Positions 44,274-52,899 of a DNA stretch of 64,000 bases are shown here, in pieces. Source of the DNA: JAKAXS01 sp965279065 (GTDB lineage Bacteria; Pseudomonadota; Alphaproteobacteria; Rhizobiales; Hyphomicrobiaceae); the NCBI GenBank assembly GCA_965279065.1, contig OZ257134.1:3348001-3412000 (forward strand), written 5' to 3'. The notes below the pieces were generated by a model, which did no database searches, had not been told where the DNA came from, and saw only the letters and a program-made list of their open reading frames with translations. Numbering within the stretch: position 1 is the stretch's first letter; each line of letters starts with the position of its first letter. Made by a program: the position numbers and the translations under genes.

Positions 44274-44308
44274 ACAAAAGGGGGAGCCAACCAGGCTCCC
44301 CCTTTTGT
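44274..44308. terminator. Strong bidirectional terminator after the chemoreceptor gene
   Basis: A perfect stem (ACAAAAGGGGGAGCC / GGCTCCCCCTTTTGT) with a 5-base loop starts 16 bases after the receptor stop. The A-run and T-run flank the GC stem on both sides, so it can work for the receptor gene and for the small convergent gene that ends at 44344. Confidence 0.92.
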
Positions 44309-44343
44309 ATGGTTGATCACATCAGAGCGTGTGCGGGGGCCTC

Positions 44344-44643
44344 TCACCTGGCCGGATCAGAGAGATGGTGCCGGAACCAGTCGATCAAGACCTTGTACCT
44401 CGGCTTCTTTTGCCGCGTCCCGGTCATGCGCCGCTGCTGCGGCAACGCACCCCACTTCATTGCGCGGACATGTTTGCGGATGGTGGCGTCGGTGCTCTCG
44501 GCCCAGGTCAGCCACCCGCTGACGCGGGGTTGCCCGTTCTCCCACCGTCGTATCCGCAGAAGGTCGTCGGCGATCTGATATTCGACCGTCGCGTCGGCTC
44601 CCCAAACCAGCCAACGCTGGTCGTCGTGCGGTGTGCCTGGCAT
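44344..44643 (-). CDS. Small unrecognised protein (99 aa)
   Basis: A Trp- and Arg-rich soluble protein (DDQRWLVWGADATVEYQIADDLLRIRRWENGQPRVSGWLTWAESTDATIRKHVRAMKWGALPQQRRMTGTRQKKPRYKVLIDWFRHHL). It ends just before the shared terminator and is divergent from the exonuclease gene. No function is recognised. Codon structure and the position of the terminator support it as a gene, but it is short. Confidence 0.5.
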   Translation of the reverse strand: MPGTPHDDQRWLVWGADATVEYQIADDLLRIRRWENGQPRVSGWLTWAESTDATIRKHVRAMKWGALPQQRRMTGTRQKKPRYKVLIDWFRHHLSDPAR

Positions 44644-44797
44644 GAAAAATCTCGCTCAAAATATTCCGCGCAGAGTGACTCGACGTCACTAACGCATCGT
44701 TAACCTCCGGCCAAAGATGTTTTTTCGCCGAGGATTGGGGGAACTGGGCCCCGCCTTGCCGTGAACCAGCCGCCGGCATTTCGCGTTAAGCTGCGCC

Positions 44798-45838
44798 ATG
44801 GCTGGACCCTTCCTGGAACGCAATCTGCGTGTCACACCGATCGACACCTTCATCGATCCGCCGCAGCCGCGCGCCCGCGCCATCATTACCCACGGCCACG
44901 CCGACCATGCCCGCGCCGGCCATGGCGCCGTTCTGGCAACGCCCGACACCATCGCCATCATGAAGACACGCTACGGCGACGATTGTGCCCGCTCGTTCCA
45001 ACCCCTGGATTTTGGCGAACCGCTCAGGATCGACGGCATCACCGTCACCCTTTATCCCGCCGGCCACATCCTTGGCAGTGCCCAGGTTCTGCTGGAGCAC
45101 AAGGGCCAGCGCATCGTCGTGACCGGAGACTACAAGCGCCTGCACGATTGCACCGCCCAGCCGTTCGAACTCGTGCGGTGCGACCTGTTGGTCACCGAGG
45201 CCACGTTCGGCCTGCCCGTATTTCAGCATCCCGATCCCAAGATCGAGACCGCGCGCTTGCTGCGTTCGCTGACACGCCAGCCCGACCGCTCCCACGTCGT
45301 CGGCTGCTACGCCCTTGGCAAGGCCCAGCGCATGATCTCGCTGATCCGCGAATGCGGCTGTCACGATCCCATCTACCTGCACGGCGCCATGACGCGCCTG
45401 TGCGAACTCTATGAGCAGCACGGCGTGCCGCTTGGCGAACTGCGCCAGGCGACCGGCACCGCCAAAGGCGAGCTTACGGGTAAGATTATCATCGCCCCGC
45501 CGTCTGCCCTGAAAGACCGCTGGAGCCGCCGCCTCGCCGATCCCGTGCTCGCCATGGCCTCGGGTTGGATGAGCGTGAAGCAGCGAGCCCGCCAGAGTCT
45601 GGTCGAACTGCCGCTCGTCATCTCCGATCACTGCGACTGGAACGAATTGCGCCAGACCATCACCGAATGCGGCGCCGAAACGATCTGGGTCACCCACGGC
45701 CGCGAGGATGCCCTGGTCTACTATTGCCAGGGCCAAGGCCTCATCGCCGAGCCGTTGAACATTCAAGCCTACGAAGACGGCCCAGAAGATGCAGACGGCG
45801 ACGAACCCGCCGTCCCCGCATCGGGAGACGAAGCATGA
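44798..45838 (+). CDS. Ligase-associated MBL-fold DNA exonuclease
   Basis: The 346-residue protein is a metallo-beta-lactamase/beta-CASP-type nuclease that in many bacteria is encoded beside an ATP-dependent ligase. The metal site motif HGHADH is at about residues 32-37, with later motifs YPAGHILGSAQVLLEHKGQRIVVTGDYK and a terminal ISDHCDWNELRQTI and WVTHGRED. Its stop overlaps the ligase start as ATGA, so they are translated together. In other bacteria the same operon also encodes a DEXH helicase and a phosphoesterase; neither is here. Confidence 0.93.
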   Translation: MAGPFLERNLRVTPIDTFIDPPQPRARAIITHGHADHARAGHGAVLATPDTIAIMKTRYGDDCARSFQPLDFGEPLRIDGITVTLYPAGHILGSAQVLLEHKGQRIVVTGDYKRLHDCTAQPFELVRCDLLVTEATFGLPVFQHPDPKIETARLLRSLTRQPDRSHVVGCYALGKAQRMISLIRECGCHDPIYLHGAMTRLCELYEQHGVPLGELRQATGTAKGELTGKIIIAPPSALKDRWSRRLADPVLAMASGWMSVKQRARQSLVELPLVISDHCDWNELRQTITECGAETIWVTHGREDALVYYCQGQGLIAEPLNIQAYEDGPEDADGDEPAVPASGDEA

Positions 45839-47412
45839 AGCGCTTCGCCGAACTGCTTGAACTCCTCGCCCTGACGCCGTCTCGCAATCGCAAGATCGCA
45901 GCACTTGCCGCCTACTTCCGCGACGTACCAGATCCCGACCGGGGCTATGCGCTCGCCATTCTCACCGGCGCCCTGTCGTTCAAGAACGTCAAGCCGGCCC
46001 TGCTGCGCGACGTCGTGTTGGACGAGGTCGACCCTAACCTGTTCGCCATGTCATACGATTACGTCGGCGATCTGGGCGAGACCATCGCCCTGATCTGGCC
46101 GCACCAGGAGATGGCCGAGGAACTGCCGTCGCTCACAAAGCTGATCAACCTGTTCGACACTACGCCGAAGACCCAACTCCCTCGCCTCATCGCCGATCTG
46201 TTGACGCGGCCCTCCATCAGCGAACGCTGGGCCCTGGTCAAACTCGCTACTGGCGCATTGCGCATCGGCGTTTCCGCCCGCCTCGCCAAGACCGCGTTGG
46301 CCGAATACGGCGGGAAGGAACTCCAGGACATCGAGGAAGTCTGGCACGGCCTGACACCACCCTACGCCGAGCTGTTCGCTTGGCTCGACGCCAAGACCGG
46401 CCGCCCCGACATCGATCACACGGCCCGCTTCCACCCGCTGATGCTGAGCAACCCGATCGACGAGGAAAAGGATCTGGTGAGGCTCGCGCCGTCTGAATTC
46501 GCGGCCGAGTGGAAGTGGGACGGCATCCGCGTGCAGCTGATCCTCAGCAAAGGTCGCGCCTCGCTCTTCTCCCGAACCGGCGACGCCATCGCGTCAGCCT
46601 TTCCCGATATCGTCGACAACGTGTTTGGCGAAGCGGTGCTCGACGGCGAGCTTCTCGTCGGCCGCGACCGTGTACCAGCGACCTTCAACGACTTGCAGCA
46701 GCGCCTCAATCGCAAGGTCGCCACCCAGAAGCACCTCGCCGACTATCCCGCCTTCATCCGCGTCTACGACATGCTGTTCGACGGCCACGACGACATCCGC
46801 GCCCTGCCGTGGTCCGAACGCCGCCAGCGGCTGGCCGATTGGCTGCAAGCCAACCCGCAAACCCGTCTCGATCTGTCGCCGGTCATCCCTTTCAAGGATT
46901 GGGACGAACTGGCCCGCATCCGCCGCCAGGGCGCCGACGAACACGGCCACGAGGGCGTCATGCTGAAGTTGATGTCGTCACCCTACGTGCCGGGCCGTCC
47001 CAAAGGCCTGTGGTTCAAGTGGAAGCGCGATCCCAACGTGCTCGACGCCATCCTGATGTATGCCCAGCGCGGCCACGGCAAGCGCTCGTCCTACTATTCC
47101 GACTACACGTTCGGCGTCTGGAAGGGCAACGAGATCGTCCCCATCGGCAAGGCCTACTTCGGCTTTACCGATGAAGAGCTGCGCCGCCTCGACAAGTGGG
47201 TGCGCGCCCACACTGTCCAGGCCTTCGGCCCCGTGCGCGAGGTGGAAAAGCAGCTGGTGTTCGAAGTCGCCTTCGACAGCGCCCAGGAAAGCAAGCGCCA
47301 CAAATCGGGCGTCGCCCTCCGCTTCCCGCGCATCAACCGCATCCGCTGGGATAAGCCCGCCACCGAGGCCGCCACCCTCGCCGACGTCCAGGTGCTGATC
47401 ACCGCCACCTGA
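45835..47412 (+). CDS. ATP-dependent DNA ligase (exonuclease-associated type)
   Basis: A 525-residue ligase that seals nicks using ATP. An N-terminal domain (MKRFAELLELLALTPSRNRKIAALAAYF) is followed by the nucleotidyltransferase domain with the adenylated Lys at about residue 227 in EWKWDGIR and later motifs GEAVLDGELLV, FIRVYDMLFDG, HEGVMLKLMSSPYVPGR and LWFKWKRDP, then an OB-fold domain. It overlaps the exonuclease by 4 bases. A longer frame back to 45565 is not used. It is distinct from the LigD-type ligase at 49-50 kb, so the genome has at least two ATP-dependent ligases. Confidence 0.95.
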   Translation: MKRFAELLELLALTPSRNRKIAALAAYFRDVPDPDRGYALAILTGALSFKNVKPALLRDVVLDEVDPNLFAMSYDYVGDLGETIALIWPHQEMAEELPSLTKLINLFDTTPKTQLPRLIADLLTRPSISERWALVKLATGALRIGVSARLAKTALAEYGGKELQDIEEVWHGLTPPYAELFAWLDAKTGRPDIDHTARFHPLMLSNPIDEEKDLVRLAPSEFAAEWKWDGIRVQLILSKGRASLFSRTGDAIASAFPDIVDNVFGEAVLDGELLVGRDRVPATFNDLQQRLNRKVATQKHLADYPAFIRVYDMLFDGHDDIRALPWSERRQRLADWLQANPQTRLDLSPVIPFKDWDELARIRRQGADEHGHEGVMLKLMSSPYVPGRPKGLWFKWKRDPNVLDAILMYAQRGHGKRSSYYSDYTFGVWKGNEIVPIGKAYFGFTDEELRRLDKWVRAHTVQAFGPVREVEKQLVFEVAFDSAQESKRHKSGVALRFPRINRIRWDKPATEAATLADVQVLITAT

Positions 47413-47442
47413 CAGGAACCAACCGCACTATGCGGCGCTTGC

Positions 47443-47466
47443 GGGTCAGACCCATGGGTCTGACCC
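47443..47466. repeat. Perfect 24-base palindrome (GGGTCAGACCCA half-site)
   Basis: A perfect inverted repeat without a loop, half-site GGGTCAGACCCA, in the gap between the ligase and AraC-type genes (convergent 3' ends). An 18-base core of the same sequence occurs at 53161-53178. It could act as a bidirectional terminator or belong to a REP-like family; no T-run follows. Confidence 0.85.
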
Positions 47467-47480
47467 CATGCACAGCGGCC

Positions 47481-48494
47481 TCAAGCGCGGCGCATTGAAC
47501 GGAACTGACGTGGCGACACGCCGTGCCAACGCTTGGCAGCACGCGTGAATGCGCTGAGTTCCGAAAAGCCCAGCATGAACGCGATGTCGGTCAACGGCAG
47601 TTCCGTGTCTCGCAGCAGTCGCTCCGCAACCGACCGACGCGTTCCCGCCAGAACATCCTCGAACGACGTCCCCTCCAGCGCCAGACGCCGCTGTATCGTC
47701 CGCTCGCCCAGCTTGAGTTCCGCAGCGACCACGGCAAGCGTCGGGTTGGACGTCCCCAGCAGGCCGACGATCGCGTTTGCAACGGTGCTGCGGAAGTCGA
47801 TCGTCGTCATGCGCTCGGCGAGCAGGATATCGCCCAGCTGTTGCACCACCTTGAAGAGGCGCGGGTTGGCAGAGACATTGGTGCGGTCGAGATTGGCATT
47901 GCGAAACGTGAACCGGTTGACCGGCTGTTCGAAACTCACGTCGGCGCCGAACATCCTTCGATAGCTCTCGACAGCGCCAGGATCACGGTGCGCGAGCTCG
48001 ACGCGTTTGGGATACCAGTTCTCGGACAGGCCGGCACGCAGCCGCAGCACGACCAGAGCCGCGACGAAACTGTTGAACTGCACCATCGGTGACGCGATGA
48101 GCAGCGGATAGGACCATGTCAATTGGCCACCGTCTTCGATCGACTGGTAGCGTACGTCGACGCTCGACATCACGATCTGAGTGTAGCGGGCAATCGCGGT
48201 CACCGCAGCGCGCATGTCCTTCGCCTGCGTGAGAATGAAGCCGAAGGCTCCTGTACCGCCGACGGGATACGCGCGTGCATAGTCGAGCCCAAATGCCGGA
48301 TTGCTCAGCTCCCGAGACAAGTCTTCGAACAGGCGCATGACCTTGTCGGCGGAGACCTGTGGCTCGCCGTGCGGCTTGGTTATTCGCCCCAGGCCCCGCG
48401 TCACGCCGGCCGCGAGTCTCTCTTCTCCGGCCGCCGCCACGAACGCCGGCAGCGGCTCGATGATGCTTTGGCTGATGAGGATCGTGTTGGGCAT
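47481..48494 (-). CDS. AraC-family transcriptional regulator
   Basis: The 337-residue protein has an N-terminal ligand-binding-type domain of the AraC arabinose-binding group (about 15-200; FGLDYARAYPVGGTGAFGFILTQAKDMRAAVTAI, then PKRVELAHRDPGAVESYRRMFGADVSFEQPVNRFTF) and a C-terminal helix-turn-helix domain (about 230-330) with ERTIQRRLALEGTSFEDVLAGTRRSVAERLLRDTELPLTDIAFMLGFSELSAFTRAAKRWHGVSPRQFR. ATG 48494 is preferred over a TTG at 48509. The target gene is not evident; the two small genes divergently encoded at 48.6 kb are the nearest candidates. Confidence 0.93.
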   Translation of the reverse strand: MPNTILISQSIIEPLPAFVAAAGEERLAAGVTRGLGRITKPHGEPQVSADKVMRLFEDLSRELSNPAFGLDYARAYPVGGTGAFGFILTQAKDMRAAVTAIARYTQIVMSSVDVRYQSIEDGGQLTWSYPLLIASPMVQFNSFVAALVVLRLRAGLSENWYPKRVELAHRDPGAVESYRRMFGADVSFEQPVNRFTFRNANLDRTNVSANPRLFKVVQQLGDILLAERMTTIDFRSTVANAIVGLLGTSNPTLAVVAAELKLGERTIQRRLALEGTSFEDVLAGTRRSVAERLLRDTELPLTDIAFMLGFSELSAFTRAAKRWHGVSPRQFRSMRRA

Positions 48495-48627
48495 ATCAAT
48501 TGTTCGCAATGCTTTGCGTTATGTACCCACGGTCAAACCACCGGCGTCTATAGTCAAGAACCCCTTCCGCACATCCTTCATAACCCGCCAAAACGGGCAT
48601 CGGCGCCCGCTCTCGGTGGAGACGACG

Positions 48628-48849
48628 GTGAGACGGCGAGACATTCTTAATGCGGAAATTTGCACCGTTGTGGTTCGGCTGAACCGCAATTCTGATCTGC
48701 ACATCCGCACGACCGCCAGCCACGCCGTCGAAGTCCTCAGCGGCAACACGATCTTTGCTGCGGAGGATGTGACTGTCTTCGACCTCAATGGCCGAGCGTT
48801 GACGCTGGAGAAGCTCAAGCTTCTCAAGGACGGCGAACGCAAGGCATGA
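48628..48849 (+). CDS. Small unrecognised protein A of a paralogous pair
   Basis: A 73-residue protein. The GTG start at 48628 has GGAGA five bases upstream; no ATG is available downstream early enough. It begins VRRRDILNAEICTVVVRLNRNS and ends EDVTVFDLNGRALTLEKLKLLKDGERKA. The C-terminal half resembles that of the next protein (DVxVFDxxGxxLTLxxLK). Its stop TGA overlaps the next start (ATGA), so the pair is translationally coupled. It is divergent from the AraC-type gene. Function is unknown. Confidence 0.62.
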   Translation: MRRRDILNAEICTVVVRLNRNSDLHIRTTASHAVEVLSGNTIFAAEDVTVFDLNGRALTLEKLKLLKDGERKA

Positions 48850-49043
48850 CCACCAATTGGTACCTGGTCGTGATCCGACACAAGTTTTCCCGGCCGACGG
48901 AATTCATGACGACACTGCAACGCGCCATCGAGGTGGCCGGCGGGCAAACCAACATCCCTACCCACGACGTATCGGTGTTCGACCGCGACGGCAACGAGCT
49001 GACACTAGTCCAATTGAAAGGCCGCCTGGCCGTCGAAGAGTGA
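48846..49043 (+). CDS. Small unrecognised protein B of a paralogous pair
   Basis: A 65-residue protein beginning MTTNWYLVVIRHKFSRPTEFMTTLQRAIEVAGG and ending THDVSVFDRDGNELTLVQLKGRLAVEE. It aligns along its length with the preceding protein (VVVRLNRN / LVVIRHKF; DVTVFDLNG / DVSVFDRDG; LTLEKLK / LTLVQLK), so the two are tandem paralogues with about 35-40 percent identity by eye. It overlaps the preceding gene by 4 bases and ends 22 bases before the convergent ligase gene. No function is known to me. Confidence 0.65.
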   Translation: MTTNWYLVVIRHKFSRPTEFMTTLQRAIEVAGGQTNIPTHDVSVFDRDGNELTLVQLKGRLAVEE

Positions 49044-49065
49044 CCTCGCGCGTTCCGGCCTTACC

Positions 49066-50121
49066 TTATCCAGCGACCTTCGGGCGGCCCACCTGCCTGG
49101 CCGGCTTGTCGTCCCGCAGCGCCTTGAAGGCCGAGTGGCGCAGAATATTGTCTGAACTCCAGGCGCGATACTCGATCTGTGCCACCAGCTTCGGCTCCAC
49201 CCACGTCACGCCGCGCCGCTGCAATGCATCGAGTTTCGCGGCGAACGGGGATGCGGATCGGCGCAATGGCTGCAGCACCTTCCAAAGCTGTGCGGCTCCG
49301 GCCCGATCGAAACCGGTACCAACCCGGCCGGCATAGACAAACGTGCCTTTATCGAAATAGCCCAACGACAGAGACCCGACGGCCTTCGCAATCGCGGAGT
49401 GATCCACATAGCCTCCGATCACGAACTCGTCGGTATGAATGCATTTCGCTTTGCGCCACTCATCGCGCCGCCCGCTGCGATACGGCATGTCGCGGCGCTT
49501 GGAAATGATGCCTTCCAGCCCCAGCTTGCACGCCTCCGTGAAGATCTTTTTCGCGTCACCCTCCAGATGCTGGCTGAAGCGGATCGGACCGCGCATCGGA
49601 GCACGCTCCAGCATGGTCTCAAGCAGTCCGCGCCGGTCTGACAGGGGCGCCGCCGTGACATCGACGCCCTCTACGTAGAGTGCGTCGAACACATAATAGA
49701 TCATGTCGGCGGATCGACCGGCCTTCAGCGCATCCACCAGCGCCACGAAGCTTGAAGCCCCGGCATCGTCCTCGACAACGATTTCGCCATCGAGGATCGC
49801 AGATTTCAGCTTCAGTGCCTTGAGCGCCTTGGCAACCGACGCAAACCGCCCCGTCCAGTCGAGTCCCGTACGCGTCAGCAGCCGCACCTCATCGCCGTCT
49901 ATTCGCGCCTGCAGCCGGTACCCGTCGAATTTGATCTCATGGATCCACTGATCGCCGCGCGCCACGTCGCTGTAGAGGGTGGCAAGGCACGGCGGCACGA
50001 ACTCCGGCAGCGGGTCGGCCGGCCGCCGGCCGGCACGAGTTGCCTTGCCACTTCGAGACGGCTTCGACTTGGCGCGCGAAACTTTTGAACCCTCGGCACG
50101 TTGCGCCATCACACTATGCAT
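49066..50121 (-). CDS. LigD-type ATP-dependent DNA ligase (stand-alone ligase domain)
   Basis: This is the ligase module of bacterial non-homologous end joining, here as its own gene. The 351-residue protein has a basic N-terminal tail (about 1-35), the adenylation domain with Lys at about residue 64 in HEIKFDGYRL, AILDGEIVV, YYVFDALYVEGVDV, GLEGIISKRRDMPYRSG and KCIHTDEFVIGGYV, then an OB-fold domain (FVYAGRVGTGFD, WVEPKLVAQIEYRAWSSDNILRHSAFKALRDDK). The start ATG 50121 is uncertain; 50109 is also possible. LigD usually carries ligase, phosphoesterase and polymerase in one chain; here phosphoesterase and polymerase are in a second gene at 51.1-52.8 kb. Confidence 0.92.
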   Translation of the reverse strand: MHSVMAQRAEGSKVSRAKSKPSRSGKATRAGRRPADPLPEFVPPCLATLYSDVARGDQWIHEIKFDGYRLQARIDGDEVRLLTRTGLDWTGRFASVAKALKALKLKSAILDGEIVVEDDAGASSFVALVDALKAGRSADMIYYVFDALYVEGVDVTAAPLSDRRGLLETMLERAPMRGPIRFSQHLEGDAKKIFTEACKLGLEGIISKRRDMPYRSGRRDEWRKAKCIHTDEFVIGGYVDHSAIAKAVGSLSLGYFDKGTFVYAGRVGTGFDRAGAAQLWKVLQPLRRSASPFAAKLDALQRRGVTWVEPKLVAQIEYRAWSSDNILRHSAFKALRDDKPARQVGRPKVAG

Positions 50122-50145
50122 TCATTCTGACCACGGAGACGACCC

Positions 50146-50427
50146 ATGCCGCTCGTTACCACCGCAATCATGACATTCATTATTCTCGTACTGATAGGCA
50201 TCATCGTTGGCGTCCTGTTCAATCGCCGCGGTCGCAGCTGGCTCGGCCGACAGGTCGCCGACGCCACTGGCGCGGGCGACGTAACGTATGCGCTTGTCGG
50301 CATCGCTGGCTCCTTCATGGGCTACCACGTCGGTGTCATTCTCGAGCTGCTGCCGACCTATCTTTGGTACATCACCGCCATCGTCGGCGCCGTGCTAACC
50401 ATCTGGCTGTGGCGCGGACGCTCCTAA
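50146..50427 (+). CDS. GlsB/YeaQ/YmgE-family small membrane protein
   Basis: A 93-residue protein with three predicted hydrophobic segments: MTFIILVLIGIIVGVLF, then the family-like loop GDVTYALVGIAGSFMGYHVG, and YLWYITAIVGAVLTIWLWRG. The family is often annotated as transglycosylase-associated, but its function is unknown; several members are stress-induced. It is divergent from the LigD-type ligase gene with 24 bases between starts, and its 3' end overlaps the convergent methyltransferase by 4 bases. Confidence 0.85.
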   Translation: MPLVTTAIMTFIILVLIGIIVGVLFNRRGRSWLGRQVADATGAGDVTYALVGIAGSFMGYHVGVILELLPTYLWYITAIVGAVLTIWLWRGRS

Positions 50428-51101
50428 CTTCGCACAACGGCGCTAGCCTTCGGCCGAAGCACATAGATGGCTTCGTCCAGACGGCTGACGCCGCGCTGCC
50501 GCAGCACCGGGCTGGTCTCCAACCCGTCGCGCTCCTCCAACACAGAAATGTCGTGCGTCGCTCCAAAGAGTTTGCGCACCTGATCGCCGGGCGTCGAGAA
50601 GGGCGGCCCGGCGATCGCCCCATCCGGATACGTCAGCGACACGAGGAGAATAGGTGTGCCTGATGGCAGCACGAGGCGGAGCTTGTTCGCGTACTTGGCC
50701 TGCAGTTCGGCCGGCAGCGCAATCAGTGCCGCGCGATCATAGACTGCGGCAACGCCTTGCACGGCCTCGGCCGGCAGCACGAAGACGTCTCCGCACCAGA
50801 TCGAAATGCGGCCGGCGTCGTACACGGTGAAGTCACCGACCAGGCGTCGCGACGCCTCCAGTCTGTTCTCGCGAAAGAATTCCTCCACGGCGAGCGGCGA
50901 CAGCTCGGCACCGATGATGGAATGCCCTTGCGCCGCCAGCCTCATCATGTCGACGCTCTTGCCGCACAAGGGAACGAACACGCGACTGCCTGGCTCAAGG
51001 CCGAGCCCGAACCAGTGCTTGGCCAAGAGGTCGTTGCCGGCTTCCTGATGAAAGCCGATCTCGCCCCTCTGCCAACGCTCGATCCAAAAATCTGGCTCCA
51101 T
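50424..51101 (-). CDS. Thiopurine S-methyltransferase family protein
   Basis: The 225-residue protein is a SAM-dependent methyltransferase of the TPMT type. Signature FWIERWQRGEIGFHQ, VFVPLCGKSVDMMRLAAQGHSIIGAELSPLAVEEFF and GDVFVLPAEAVQGVAAVYDRAALIALP are all family blocks. In bacteria members detoxify selenium and tellurium compounds by methylation or act on unknown thiols. It lies between the two halves of the LigD system, an unusual location. Confidence 0.93.
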   Translation of the reverse strand: MEPDFWIERWQRGEIGFHQEAGNDLLAKHWFGLGLEPGSRVFVPLCGKSVDMMRLAAQGHSIIGAELSPLAVEEFFRENRLEASRRLVGDFTVYDAGRISIWCGDVFVLPAEAVQGVAAVYDRAALIALPAELQAKYANKLRLVLPSGTPILLVSLTYPDGAIAGPPFSTPGDQVRKLFGATHDISVLEERDGLETSPVLRQRGVSRLDEAIYVLRPKASAVVRS

Positions 51102-51139
51102 CGATCCCCCTGTCGCGACGCCGGTCTGCCGGCCGCCGG

Positions 51140-52810
51140 CTATCCCCTGCTCTTTACGAACTTAGCGATCGCGGTCCTCAGCGGTCGCTCGCTTTTGCAG
51201 TAGTCGCTCCACGCCTCGCTCTTCGCCATCAAGGCCGGCGCCGTATGTACGGTGAACTTCTGTGGATCAAGCCCATCGCGCACCTGCGCCCACGTGATCG
51301 GCATCGACACCGGCGCCCCAGGTCGGGCCCGCGGCGACAGCGGCGCCACCGCCGTCGCAATGCGGTCGTTGCGCAGATAGTCGAGAAAGATGCGGCCCTT
51401 GCGCAGCTTCTTGGACATGTTGACCAGATAAAGGTCCGGATGGTCCTCCGCCATCGCCGCGCAGATCGCCTGTGCGAACGTTTTCGCGTCGTCCCAGTCC
51501 AGCCCCGGCGCCGCCTTCAGAGGCGTGACGACGTGCAGCCCCTTGCCGCCCGTCGTCTTGCAGAACGCCACGAGTCCGATGGACTCCAAGCGCTGCTTCA
51601 AATCCTTTGCGGCCGCGATCACCTTGCCGAACGCCACGTCAGGCGCCGGGTCGAGGTCGAAGATCAAGCGGCCAGGCAGCTGCGGCTGGTCCGGCTCGCA
51701 GTTCCACGGATGAAACTCCAGCGCTGCGATCTGTCCCATGGCCACCAGCCCGTCGACGCGGTCGATCTGCAGGTACGGCTCGTGATCGCCCGGCACCTTG
51801 ACCGTGGCCACCAGGTCCGACATGCCCTTCATCGCGTGCCGCTGGAAGAACTGCTGTTTGCCGTCGATACCGTCCGGCGCACGAATGATCGAACACGGCC
51901 GGCCTTCCAGATGTTCGATCATCCACGGCCCGACCGCTTCCAGGTAGCGCGCCAGGTCCAGCTTGGTAACAGCCTTGTCCCGGCCGTGCGCCGGCCACAA
52001 CACCTTGTCCGGCTTCGAGATCTTGACGCCCAGCACGGTATCGCCGCCCGACGCGTCGACCTTGCCGATCACCGGCGGTTTTCCTGAACGCTTCGGCCGC
52101 GGCGCCTTGGGCGTGTCCTCCGGTCGAGCGCGCCGCGGCTTGTTCGAATGCCAGATCGCATCCGGCTTCGCCGCCGTGCCCTTGGCCATCATGAAGGCAT
52201 CCGGCGCCGGGCCCGTACCGTCGGCGATCTGCTTCATGGTGCGACCCGAGGCAACCGAGCGATCCTTCTTCAGGACGCCCTCGCCGTCATCGGCTTTCGC
52301 AAACTCATCCTTGTGCTTGATCAGCAGCCAGTTGTTGCGCTTGGCCCCGCCACGGCTCTTCTCGCGATCGAACTTCATACGTACCAGCACGAAGCTGCCG
52401 TGCAGCTTCTCTCCAGCGATCGTGAACTTCAGCTCGCCGTCAGCCAGCGCATCTTCGGGGTGCTGCTCACCCTCCGGCACCCAGAACCCCCGATCCCACA
52501 GCATCACCGTGCCGCCGCCGTACTCCGCCTCGGGGATCGTGCCTTCGAAGTCGCCGTAGTCGAGCGGATGATCCTCCACTTCGACCGCCAGCCGCTTTTC
52601 CTTGGGATCGAGCGACGGGCCGCGCGTGACGGCCCACGACTTGAACACGCCGTCGACCTCCAGCCGCAGATCATAGTGCAGCCGCGTGGCATCGTGCTTC
52701 TGGATCACGAAGCGCGGATACGCCGCCGCCCGCACGACCTTTCCGCGCGGCTCGGCGGTTTTCTTGAAGTCGCGCTTGGCGCGATATTCGGAGAGCTTTT
52801 TCGGTGCCAT
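51140..52810 (-). CDS. ligD: LigD-type phosphoesterase-polymerase without ligase domain
   Basis: The 556-residue protein has the 3'-phosphoesterase domain (about 30-170; VIQKHDATRLHYDLRLEVDGVFKSWAVTRGPS, DHPLDYGDFEGTIP) with His39, Arg43, His45 and Asp47 as likely catalytic residues. After a Pro/Arg-rich linker comes the primase-polymerase domain (about 265-550; DGKQQFFQRHAMKGM, LEFHPWNCEPDQP, LIFDLDPAPDVAF, SKKLRKGRIFLDYLRNDR, TWAQVRDGLDP). No ligase domain follows. The ligase is encoded separately at 49-50 kb. Together with Ku at 53.2 kb this should give end joining. Confidence 0.95.
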   Translation of the reverse strand: MAPKKLSEYRAKRDFKKTAEPRGKVVRAAAYPRFVIQKHDATRLHYDLRLEVDGVFKSWAVTRGPSLDPKEKRLAVEVEDHPLDYGDFEGTIPEAEYGGGTVMLWDRGFWVPEGEQHPEDALADGELKFTIAGEKLHGSFVLVRMKFDREKSRGGAKRNNWLLIKHKDEFAKADDGEGVLKKDRSVASGRTMKQIADGTGPAPDAFMMAKGTAAKPDAIWHSNKPRRARPEDTPKAPRPKRSGKPPVIGKVDASGGDTVLGVKISKPDKVLWPAHGRDKAVTKLDLARYLEAVGPWMIEHLEGRPCSIIRAPDGIDGKQQFFQRHAMKGMSDLVATVKVPGDHEPYLQIDRVDGLVAMGQIAALEFHPWNCEPDQPQLPGRLIFDLDPAPDVAFGKVIAAAKDLKQRLESIGLVAFCKTTGGKGLHVVTPLKAAPGLDWDDAKTFAQAICAAMAEDHPDLYLVNMSKKLRKGRIFLDYLRNDRIATAVAPLSPRARPGAPVSMPITWAQVRDGLDPQKFTVHTAPALMAKSEAWSDYCKSERPLRTAIAKFVKSRG

Positions 52811-52841
52811 TGGAACCCGCTCGTCGCCGTCGAGAATAGAT

Positions 52842-52856
52842 CAGACCTGAGGTCTG
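52842..52856. repeat. 15-base inverted repeat, CAGACCT-G-AGGTCTG
   Basis: An imperfect relative of the GGTCAGACC palindrome, lying between ligD and the small gene at 52.9 kb. A short T/C-rich stretch follows on the plus strand. It is the third member of a set of repeats in this 6-kb repair region. Confidence 0.6.
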
Positions 52857-52899
52857 TCCCCTTGTTCAACGCATCGTTTCCGGCCCACGTTCCGCCACG

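Noticed and set aside
44786..45904. 372-codon minus-strand ORF opposite the exonuclease gene
   Set aside because: Antisense to catalytic motifs of the exonuclease; no ribosome binding site or domain.
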